6,669 bases of DNA from Candidatus Bathyarchaeota archaeon. GTDB lineage: Archaea > Thermoproteota > Bathyarchaeia > 40CM-2-53-6. The notes under the pieces were generated by a model. The model saw only the letters and a list, made by a program, of their open reading frames with translations. It was not told where the DNA came from and ran no database searches. A program made the translations under genes and the position numbers. Shown here piece after piece: positions 1 through 4,895 of the stretch. Each line of letters begins with the position of its first letter. The first letter of the stretch is position 1. Location of the stretch: contig VBBH01000112.1 in assembly GCA_005888695.1 (NCBI GenBank), positions 1-6,669 on the forward strand, given 5' to 3'.

Positions 1-54
1 TGAAGAGGCGACAAGCAGTAAAAGTAAAGCCAGGATTATTCTCTGATGTTTCAT
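1..54 (-). CDS. Partial secreted protein, signal peptide only (third exported protein of the left cluster)
   Basis: Only the first 18 codons are inside the window; the gene runs off the left edge. They read MKHQRIILALLLLLVASS, a textbook N-terminal export signal: a short basic start (K2, R5) followed by a leucine-rich hydrophobic core and a small-residue stretch where a cleavage site would be expected. The ATG at 54 is preceded by a CAGGGG purine-rich stretch five bases upstream, a plausible Shine-Dalgarno site. It follows two other genes for exported proteins in the same direction, with a 174-base gap before it, so it probably belongs to the same set of surface or secreted proteins. Nothing can be said about the mature protein, and it is unknown whether it shares the paralogous segment of its two neighbours. 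Confidence 0.6.
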   Translation of the reverse strand, partial: MKHQRIILALLLLLVASS

Positions 55-228
55 CTTAGCCCCTGTAACTGCTGAACCGGGATATGAAACAACGGTTTTG
101 CAGTACCAGTAAGCCCGCGGAAAAGTCTTGATCGGGTCGCCCACGTAACCCTAGTATATCCAAATCCACCGGAGGAAATCTTTATTCTGGCAACGCGTGA
201 ACAGCACTCAAAGCTTCAGCGATCGCTA

Positions 229-705
229 TCATTGAACAGAGATCTTGAGCGTATACAACGGTGGCAAAGAAGTAATCCCGAGATCCCACTCACAAATGGC
301 AAAGTCTCCAGCCGATGGCGTGGACGTCTTGACATAAAGAGGCATCAAAGGAGTCCCATTGTAGCTGAGAGTTACCGTGAAGCACGTGTTACTAGGCGGC
401 AAGGGACTTGACCTCGCAAGCACCTTCACCGAATAAACCAAGTCGCCAGAAGTAATGACCGTGTTCGCGGCCCCACCAAGCGTGGAAATGAGAATATTAT
501 CTCCGCAAGCCGCGGTAGTCCCCGCAGCGGTCGCGTTCGAGCCAGCTGGACTATTACCATTGTCTCTGACCTCCAAGCCACCCTGTGCAGTGTTCCGGTA
601 CTGACCGACCTCAGCCTGGAACACTGGACTAGTCACGATGGATGGAGCAGCAGCGACGGTTACGATCAATGCCGAGAGCAACAAGAGACTCACGAGTTGC
701 TTCAT
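229..705 (-). CDS. Small exported beta-rich protein, paralogue of the 173-aa neighbour
   Basis: This 158-aa protein is not recognised as a named family. Residues 1-20 form a Sec-type signal (K3, then a leucine/valine/alanine core ending VAAA), so the mature protein is probably outside the cell or anchored in the envelope. The mature part is rich in Ser, Thr, Gly, Asn and Val and looks like an all-beta domain. It has N-glycosylation sequons at N57 (NAT) and N116 (NGT) and three cysteines (68, 108, 138), which would be available for a disulphide. Residues 24-50 share an ordered pattern with residues 40-65 of the upstream 173-aa protein: T-S-x-x-F-x-x-E-x-G-x-Y, then an N/T-rich step, then V-x-D-N-G. 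Both end in a short alternating hydrophobic strand (LKISV here, VYVSV there). The ATG at 705 is the natural start because it opens directly into the signal peptide; only a weak GCAGGG lies upstream. The role is likely structural or adhesive, but this is inference. Confidence 0.72.
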   Translation of the reverse strand: MKQLVSLLLLSALIVTVAAAPSIVTSPVFQAEVGQYRNTAQGGLEVRDNGNSPAGSNATAAGTTAACGDNILISTLGGAANTVITSGDLVYSVKVLARSSPLPPSNTCFTVTLSYNGTPLMPLYVKTSTPSAGDFAICEWDLGITSLPPLYTLKISVQ

Positions 706-750
706 GAACCCTGCAAGGCCAACGGTTACCCAGGAGGAACAGGCTTGTCA

Positions 751-760
751 CTTTTGTAAC
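751..760 (-). promoter_or_regulatory. Candidate TATA box for the 158-aa exported protein
   Basis: On the minus strand this reads GTTACAAAAG, an AT-rich TATA-like element about 50 bases before the ATG at 705. An archaeal start of transcription about 25 bases downstream would leave a leader of roughly 20-25 bases. It lies downstream of the T-tracts that end the preceding gene, which fits separate transcription. The call rests on a loose consensus only. Confidence 0.25.
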
Positions 761-802
761 CATGGCTCGCAAGCCTAAGTAAGGTCTTGAAAGGATTCGA
801 TG

Positions 803-845
803 AAAAAACTCCGCGCACAAAAAGGCTCAAAAAAAACCGGGGGGG
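803..845 (-). terminator. Multiple T-tract terminator after the 173-aa exported protein gene
   Basis: Read on the minus strand, starting 44 bases after the stop codon, this is a run of seven C, then GG, then eight T, a short spacer, five T, a GC-rich spacer and six T. Archaeal RNA polymerase terminates intrinsically at T-rich tracts in the non-template strand without needing a strong hairpin, and successive tracts act additively. The position just past the 890 stop and before the next gene's candidate promoter supports a terminator. No stable stem of note precedes the longest T-run. Confidence 0.6.
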
Positions 846-889
846 AATCAGAGGAGATCTGGGTTTGCGCCGATATTCCGCTTTCGTAT

Positions 890-1411
890 CTAAGTCACGC
901 TAACGTAAACCGTGACTGGAGATGCGATAGAGTTCGAACTAAGGTCCAAGTACAGAGTAACCGTCCCAGTGTTGCTACCCCCACCGCCAACAAGTGTCAG
1001 GGTTTGAGTGACCAAGGCAGTTCCCGCTGGGCCTGTTCCATTTCTCACAGTCACAGTGGCTGTGTGAGTTGCCGAGTCGCTCGCAATTCCGGTGAAAACT
1101 ACTTGTTCCATCCAGTTCCCAGCCGTAAGAGCATTGTTGCGATTCAGATTCGTGCCCGAGGCTCCAAAGGTTGCCGAGGCAAGACTCGCACCAGCGGTGT
1201 TAGCCACGACTGCGAGTCCGTTATCAGTGACCGTCATGGTCCCAGTGTTATTGTGATAGGTTCCGATCTCACCGGTAAACAGGTTACTTGTAGTTATCGT
1301 GTTGGCAGCTATGACCCCCATGATCATCCCGGCAAGGGCTACGACCACTAGTGCTAGTGCTGGCACTTTCTTACTTGGCACACGTAGAAGCTTTGCTTTG
1401 AGGCTTTCCAT
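890..1411 (-). CDS. Exported or membrane-anchored beta-rich surface protein (173 aa)
   Basis: Not recognised as a named family. The N-terminus has a basic stretch (K5, K7, R10, K14, K15) followed by a long hydrophobic segment at about residues 16-36 ending in VIAA, which is either a cleaved Sec signal or an N-terminal membrane anchor. It does not match the class III (pilin) signal well: no G/A processing site precedes the hydrophobic core with a Glu at the usual +5 position. The rest is Thr/Asn/Gly/Val-rich, with alternating beta patterns, a glycine cluster at 142-145, sequons at N54 (NNT) and N124 (NGT), and no cysteine. Residues 40-65 match the patterned segment of the downstream 158-aa protein, so the two are probably paralogues. 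The ATG at 1411 is preferred over a longer TTG start at 1507, because the extra 32 residues look non-coding and would bury the signal; a GAGGAT motif lies nine bases upstream of this ATG. Confidence 0.75.
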   Translation of the reverse strand: MESLKAKLLRVPSKKVPALALVVVALAGMIMGVIAANTITTSNLFTGEIGTYHNNTGTMTVTDNGLAVVANTAGASLASATFGASGTNLNRNNALTAGNWMEQVVFTGIASDSATHTATVTVRNGTGPAGTALVTQTLTLVGGGGSNTGTVTLYLDLSSNSIASPVTVYVSVT

Positions 1412-1420
1412 TTTTCTGCA

Positions 1421-1426
1421 ATCCTC
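1421..1426 (-). promoter_or_regulatory. Ribosome binding site deciding the 1411 start
   Basis: The minus strand reads GAGGAT, ending nine bases before the ATG at 1411. It matches the core of the archaeal anti-Shine-Dalgarno pairing (GAGG) and supports the shorter, signal-peptide-proximal start rather than the upstream TTG. Confidence 0.45.
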
Positions 1427-1506
1427 TATTCCCTCGTTGCGATGAGAAGAGATCGATAAGCCACATGTTACTCGCGTGGACTGGCCACAGTAATCCCGAG
1501 TTGACA

Positions 1507-1522
1507 AGATATTATTCTATAG
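1507..1522 (-). promoter_or_regulatory. Candidate TATA element upstream of the 173-aa exported protein
   Basis: The minus strand reads TCTATAGAATAATATC in this AT-rich patch, which stands out in otherwise mixed sequence. It lies just after the stop codon of the membrane protein gene and about 100 bases before the ATG at 1411. If used, transcription would begin near 1485 and give a leader of about 75 bases. This would let the exported protein be expressed separately from, and more strongly than, the membrane protein upstream. Sequence resemblance only. Confidence 0.3.
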
Positions 1523-1535
1523 AGAACAAGGGGAG

Positions 1536-3068
1536 CTATTCATCATCGTAAGCGCGCCGCTTCTTGTAGCGGGATTTCCTATCCCCATGCAATCTCTCTC
1601 GCAACCCTTTCATACGAGCTTCCGCCAATTTTGCGATTGTCTTCATCCGCTCCAACTTCTCCCATTGAGGAGCCGGACTATCGGCAACGGGTTCATCCCC
1701 GATCCACCACTTCCGCAAAACGCCACCCTGTGATTCTTCAACGATCAACACCAGCTCCTGTCCAACGTGTCGCAACAAGGCCGTCTCGATCTCCCGGATA
1801 GAGCCGAAGTCGCCAGTGCTGAACTCCAGCAAGTCCCTGTAGACTCCGCTCAATAACTCGCGATATTCAATTGGAGAACCGTGATTCACAATCACTTTCG
1901 CAGCAGACCGAACCATTGCATTCTCCCTCTTGTTGACCTGCCTGGAATGAGACCAGACCTGACTCTTCAAGTCGACCATTGAGGATTGAACCTGAATAGG
2001 CGGCGCCTCCTCGACAATCGCCTCCGCAACATTGACCTCCAACCCCCCAATCAGTGACTCACGGTCTGAGACTTCATCAGACCGTTCGACGGAGCCAACG
2101 ACTGTTTCCGGCTCCCGTCTCACCGGCTTAATCGATTCAACAGGTTTCTTGAGTCGAAGCTCAATCTCGTCTTGTCCCTGCTCATGTACAACAGTAGTCG
2201 TCTCCAGATTGAACCCCACGGACTTGATCAAGCCCCGTATCCGGTCGCCAACCCAGCCAGCCCAAGCCGGCAACAATATTCTCACTATCCCTCCGGGCTC
2301 AACGGTTCGGAAAATATTGCCGAACGAGACCATCAACTGTTCGTCTGATACTCTCTCTGGATCTTCTGACAACGGATTCAATCCCTTATCGCCAGAAGAC
2401 ATCCATACTCTCTTGTACGGTGGCAAGAGATCCAACTCACGAATGTCACCAATCCTGAATAATTCTTCGATCGATCTCAAACTCATCAGGCGCTCCATAG
2501 TGACCAAGCCAAGGCAAAATACTCCTGCATAGAACAATCCACTGAAACCGGCCGTTACGACGGGCGATGGATAGAATCGTAAGTCCAATCCAAGAACGTT
2601 GGCCGGGAAACGTACCCGACCATACAACGGTAGTGAGATTCCATACTCAGCCAATATTTCCTGTCGAGCCGTATTGATCAATATGGCAAGACTCAGAAAC
2701 ATCTGTACCGCAGCTGTAATGTTGAACCACTGGGCGAGATTTCTCCACCAAACAGTTGGCTTGATGGATGAGATAATCAGCAGCAGCGAGGCGACCCCAA
2801 CTAGGGTCCGAGTTAGAACCCCGATTGCGACGGCCGCAGGTGTCGTTACTCCGAGCCCTGTGGCGTAGGTCTCCATATAGAATGGTGAGACTCGCAAGGT
2901 TATGATCTGGCTAGAACCTTCGCCCTGCAATGTCCACCAGGGATCCATGCTTATTGCCAGTATTCCGGCGATGACTCCAGCGAGAAAGATCGGTATGTTG
3001 ATCTTCCGGTAGAGTGGCTGCTCATGACTCCCCGGCGCATCGGAGTCTTGCTTCAAAGTCTTAGTCAA
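1536..3068 (-). CDS. Four-helix membrane protein with large soluble C-terminal region, function unknown
   Basis: This 510-aa protein is not one I can name. Four hydrophobic helices are visible at about residues 24-43, 79-101, 116-134 and 169-190. A soluble region of about 320 residues follows, probably cytoplasmic, because a basic and polar stretch follows helix 4. Residues about 215-308 resemble the second half of a Rossmann-type methyltransferase: a helix leading to VEPGG (256-260), a hydrophobic strand IVRILLP (261-267), a helix, SVGF (283-286) and a final strand EIELRLKKP (301-309). No glycine-rich SAM motif I is visible before it. A Pro/Glu/Val-rich linker spans about 310-365. A helical domain follows at 370-457, possibly winged-helix-like, and then a very basic tail (476-507). 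The TTG at 3068 is the best start; there is no in-frame ATG before residue 41, which lies inside or after helix 1. It is first in a same-strand row with the exported proteins, so an envelope role is inferred. Confidence 0.75.
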   Translation of the reverse strand: MTKTLKQDSDAPGSHEQPLYRKINIPIFLAGVIAGILAISMDPWWTLQGEGSSQIITLRVSPFYMETYATGLGVTTPAAVAIGVLTRTLVGVASLLLIISSIKPTVWWRNLAQWFNITAAVQMFLSLAILINTARQEILAEYGISLPLYGRVRFPANVLGLDLRFYPSPVVTAGFSGLFYAGVFCLGLVTMERLMSLRSIEELFRIGDIRELDLLPPYKRVWMSSGDKGLNPLSEDPERVSDEQLMVSFGNIFRTVEPGGIVRILLPAWAGWVGDRIRGLIKSVGFNLETTTVVHEQGQDEIELRLKKPVESIKPVRREPETVVGSVERSDEVSDRESLIGGLEVNVAEAIVEEAPPIQVQSSMVDLKSQVWSHSRQVNKRENAMVRSAAKVIVNHGSPIEYRELLSGVYRDLLEFSTGDFGSIREIETALLRHVGQELVLIVEESQGGVLRKWWIGDEPVADSPAPQWEKLERMKTIAKLAEARMKGLRERLHGDRKSRYKKRRAYDDE

Positions 3069-3375
3069 CCCTATGGTCAGAAGATGAGTCTAGACCAGCA
3101 CCCTGTAGGCTTATTCTGACACTCAATCGGATCGGATAGGCGTCCCGTAACTATAAACGAAATCGTCCAGTCAGATTAAGTGTAGACAATCCACACTAGC
3201 GACCACACAATTTACCATCGTGGAACAGGAAGAGTAGATTACTCCCTTTGTTGGGGCGTGAGTGTGCGTTTAGCTAACGTGATCATAGCCGTTAAGCAGT
3301 GTATATAATGGAATATACCAGCGTTCGTGGAATTCTGATGTAGAAAGTTAAACTGAACACGGCAATTATCTGAGA

Positions 3376-3385
3376 TTGACGTCAA
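3376..3385. repeat. Perfect palindrome TTGACGTCAA
   Basis: A ten-base perfect palindrome, followed by the AT-rich sequence CAATTAATC. It lies about 100 bases before the RHH-like gene. Ribbon-helix-helix dimers commonly bind short palindromes near their own promoters, so it is a candidate operator, but one copy alone could arise by chance. Confidence 0.35.
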
Positions 3386-3428
3386 CAATTAATCAAACCG
3401 GCACTGTTTCTGCGTTCAAAGTATCGGT

Positions 3429-3446
3429 ATTCTTGTCAATAAGAAT
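3429..3446. repeat. Inverted repeat ATTCTT-N6-AAGAAT
   Basis: Six-base arms (3429-3434 and 3441-3446) are separated by GTCAAT. The repeat sits directly upstream of the candidate TATA box at 3470-3477 for the plus-strand RHH-like gene, the position expected of an upstream regulator site. An autoregulatory site for that protein is an inference from position. Confidence 0.4.
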
Positions 3447-3469
3447 GAACACATTACGGCTAATTCCAG

Positions 3470-3477
3470 CTATACAA
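3470..3477 (+). promoter_or_regulatory. Candidate TATA box for the RHH-like gene
   Basis: The sequence CTATACAA lies 8-15 bases before the TTG at 3485 and about 24 bases (centre to A) before the ATG at 3497. The second spacing is what a leaderless archaeal transcript beginning at 3497 would show, while family conservation favours the TTG. The box therefore leaves the start of this gene open. Confidence 0.4.
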
Positions 3478-3484
3478 GATTAGC

Positions 3485-3658
3485 TTGGGCAAACTGATGA
3501 TATCGCTCAGCGACCAAGCGGAAAACCTAGTGCGCGACGAAGTGCAAAAAGTCTACCATGGCCGTGTCGGTGGTCTCTCGATCTTCTTCGAGCAGATGCT
3601 ACGCGACTACTTCAACGGCCGAGCTGGAAAGAACTTCAAAGCCAAGCCCAGCAAGTAG
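3485..3658 (+). CDS. Small ribbon-helix-helix (CopG-like) DNA-binding protein
   Basis: A 57-aa reading frame starting TTG-GGC-AAA and ending TAG. The pattern fits a ribbon-helix-helix protein: a short beta-strand KLMISL (residues 3-8), helix A over SDQAENLVRDEVQKVY (9-24), a turn with HGRVGG (25-30), and helix B LSIFFEQMLRDYF (31-43), followed by a basic tail (K49, K52, K54, K57). Such proteins dimerise, insert the paired strand into the DNA major groove and usually repress their own gene or a partner. Codons are strongly coding-like, with C or G in most third positions, unlike the AT-rich sequence on either side. A start at the ATG of residue 5 (3497) is possible and suits leaderless transcription from the TATA box, but it would remove part of the strand. 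No toxin or other partner gene lies downstream on the plus strand, so an antitoxin role is not supported here. Confidence 0.6.
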   Translation: MGKLMISLSDQAENLVRDEVQKVYHGRVGGLSIFFEQMLRDYFNGRAGKNFKAKPSK

Positions 3659-3680
3659 CACTATCCGCCACTAGAGACCG

Positions 3681-3768
3681 CTAATGCTTCGTTTACCATG
3701 ACGATAGATTCAATATCTCAACATGATGTAGTCTGTCCGGAAACGTCGCGAACGAAGTAAGGCATTAG
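3681..3768. repeat. Long bulged inverted repeat in the convergent gap
   Basis: CTAATGCTTCGTT (3681-3693) pairs with AACGAA-GTAAG-GCATTAG (3751-3768): thirteen base pairs interrupted by a five-base bulge, closing a 57-base loop. The loop carries a smaller dyad GATA...TATC (3703-3706 with 3714-3717). It lies between the converging 3' ends of the RHH-like and winged-helix genes, so it could be a shared 3' structure, a small RNA, or the ends of a short non-autonomous element. Confidence 0.4.
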
Positions 3769-3818
3769 TACAAGCATCTAGAAAGATCGAAAAACCGAAG
3801 TAGGTCCGAGCTTCTGAT

Positions 3819-4133
3819 CTAGTAACTTTTTCCGAGTTTCGAGACCGGTTCAACAGGTTTGTCCTCTTCTTCCAAGTTCATGATCTCGTCAACAGCTTTA
3901 GCAAGCCTTGTCAGTTCAATGAGAAAGCTCATTCCTTTTTCGGTTGTCGAGAACTGGGCTCTACCATCATTCCCTTGGTGGACGGTTATGTAGCCAGCTT
4001 TCAGTAATCGTGCCAGGCATTCGTCTGCCAATTTGAAGTTCAGGTTTGACTTGTAGACTATCTGCGTCTTGGTAGCACCGCGGCGCGCAGTCTCAAGGAT
4101 TCCTCTAATGATCTCTAGCCTGCTACGCCTCAA
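3819..4133 (-). CDS. Archaeal winged helix-turn-helix regulator (COG3432/HTH_45 type)
   Basis: This 104-aa protein has the layout typical of the small archaeal wHTH family COG3432. Helix 1 begins RRSRLEIIRGILETA (residues 2-16). It is followed by ARRGATKTQIVYKSNL (16-31), where the T-x-I-V-Y-K stretch is characteristic of the family. The recognition helix is at about 32-45 (LADECLARLL). A wing follows (49-63, ending in FSTTEKG), then a long C-terminal helix (67-90) likely to mediate dimerisation, and an acidic then basic tail. It presumably binds DNA as a transcription factor; its targets are unknown. The TTG at 4133 is the only usable start: upstream in frame the sequence reaches a stop at 4157 without ATG or GTG, and homologues also begin with M-R-R. 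No Shine-Dalgarno is visible, so initiation may be weak or on a very short leader. It is separated by 312 bases from the Toprim gene upstream and is probably an independent unit. Confidence 0.82.
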   Translation of the reverse strand: MRRSRLEIIRGILETARRGATKTQIVYKSNLNFKLADECLARLLKAGYITVHQGNDGRAQFSTTEKGMSFLIELTRLAKAVDEIMNLEEEDKPVEPVSKLGKSY

Positions 4134-4445
4134 AGCGAGAGCCGCAGAAGTTACCTACGTGCAGGCGCAACCGATTTATTGCTTTGCAGTTTGGATGTGG
4201 TCGAGTATGACATTTTCATGTCAAAACAGGATGATCCTTCCAAGGCGAAAACCCCTGTCTCACAAGATGCTTGAAGTCGGGATTTTTGCCCTGATCTTAG
4301 GTCTCGATCAAGTCATCTGGCGCTCGACGTATAAAGAGGCAACGGAGCGCAATGTCAGCCACCGATATGCAGTTGGTGGATGGGTTATCACCTTGTGCAA
4401 ATCATGTAGTATAGCGAAGGTTGAACACTTGTAGATCCGGGACGA
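4134..4445. other. 312-base intergenic region upstream of the winged-helix gene
   Basis: I see no convincing gene here. A long plus-strand frame crosses it, but it begins inside the winged-helix gene in antisense and has no family resemblance or coding bias. The region holds an inverted repeat at 4208-4223 and a TATAAAG box at 4330-4336 on the plus strand; its complement CTTTATA could serve the minus strand instead. A weaker AATAAAT patch on the minus strand near 4175-4182 is placed about right for a short-leader promoter of the winged-helix gene. Confidence 0.45.
4208..4223. repeat. Inverted repeat TGACAT-N4-ATGTCA, candidate operator
   Basis: Perfect six-base arms flank TTTC, about 75-90 bases upstream of the winged-helix gene's start. 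The size and symmetry suit a dimeric winged-helix or RHH regulator. Binding by the adjacent regulator is inferred from position only. Confidence 0.4.
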
Positions 4446-4895
4446 TTAGCCGAAAGCTAAGGCCCTAGTCTTGACCGTCCTCAAGAAGCTAGGCAACTCC
4501 TCGACCGCATGTACCTCTGCCTTGGCCAAAGCTCGAATTCGTCTCCATAGCTTGTCATCCGTCCTTATCCTGCGTCTGGTCAACTCGTCATACAGCCACA
4601 GTCGCAACTCTTTTCCTTCTCGGTCAAAATCAGTCAATAGAATGACATCTTCCGTACCGGTGAGTTTGTCAACGAAGCTGAACCTCGACTCTCCACGAGC
4701 CTTGAGACAGTGGATCGTTCCGTTTACGTTTAGGCTACGGAGTGCTTTCTCGTCCTCTCTCCCTTCAACAATGATGGGTATTCCCTTGTCAGACATTTCG
4801 CGTAGGTCCCCAAACAATCGCTCCGCCTCCTCGAGCTTCCGGGCGTACATTCCTCGTCGAGGTCCGCGCCTAGGTCTTGATCTAGGCGGAGTCAT
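4446..4895 (-). CDS. Stand-alone Toprim domain protein (UPF0292/RNase M5-like)
   Basis: A small archaeal Toprim protein. The Toprim core is clear: strand then glutamate in PIIVEGREDEKALR (E44 by this start), and the D-x-D pair in LLTDFDREGKEL (D89, D91). These acidic residues bind divalent metal in this fold, shared by primases, topoisomerases and RNase M5. The exact substrate of the short archaeal versions (UPF0292/COG1658-like) is not established; RNA processing or DNA repair has been proposed for relatives. Three starts are possible: TTG 4928 (160 aa), ATG 4895 (149 aa, chosen here) and ATG 4850 (134 aa). The last gives the length usual for the family and avoids overlap with the synthetase gene, but has GAGGA touching the ATG, too close to act as a ribosome site. 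The 4895 start adds an Arg/Pro-rich basic tail (PPRSRPRRGPRR) and overlaps the synthetase 3' end by 14 bases, a sign of translational coupling. Confidence 0.82.
   Translation of the reverse strand: MTPPRSRPRRGPRRGMYARKLEEAERLFGDLREMSDKGIPIIVEGREDEKALRSLNVNGTIHCLKARGESRFSFVDKLTGTEDVILLTDFDREGKELRLWLYDELTRRRIRTDDKLWRRIRALAKAEVHAVEELPSFLRTVKTRALAFG

Larger units (their letters stand above)
3069..3484. other. AT-richer divergent intergenic region with palindromes
   Basis: This 416-base gap separates the minus-strand membrane protein gene from the plus-strand RHH-like gene. I find no convincing gene in it; both strands are broken by frequent stops. It contains TATA-like patches (CTATAAAC at 3151-3158, TATATAA at 3302-3308), a small hairpin AGTGT...ACACT (3179-3183 with 3193-3197), a perfect ten-base palindrome at 3376-3385 and an inverted repeat at 3429-3446. 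The density of dyads and AT-rich boxes suggests a divergent promoter and operator region, or an accessory insertion point. Confidence 0.5.

Noticed and set aside
800..1351. Long plus-strand frame antisense to the 173-aa exported protein
   Set aside because: It shows no family resemblance, has an unnatural Ser/Arg/Cys-rich composition, and runs opposite a gene with a clear signal peptide and paralogue.
1412..1507. N-terminal extension of the 173-aa protein from a TTG start
   Set aside because: It would put 32 residues with no conserved character before the export signal; the ATG at 1411 has a ribosome site and opens directly into the signal.
2032..2532. Plus-strand frame of about 166 codons within the membrane protein gene
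   Set aside because: Its Ser/Pro/Arg-rich translation is typical of the complement of a real gene; the opposite strand gives clear membrane helices and sensible domains.
3336..3373. Box C/D small RNA candidate (TGATGT followed by two CTGA)
   Set aside because: The box C match is imperfect, the total span is too short for C-D'-C'-D spacing, and no C' box is seen.
4352..4414. Tiny leaderless plus-strand peptide after the TATAAAG box at 4330-4336
   Set aside because: Only 20 codons, with no coding pattern and no known family; the TATA box may act on the other strand or not at all.
4069..4434. Plus-strand frame of about 121 codons crossing the winged-helix gene start
   Set aside because: A third of it is antisense to a recognised gene, the rest lacks coding bias, and the translation matches nothing known to me.
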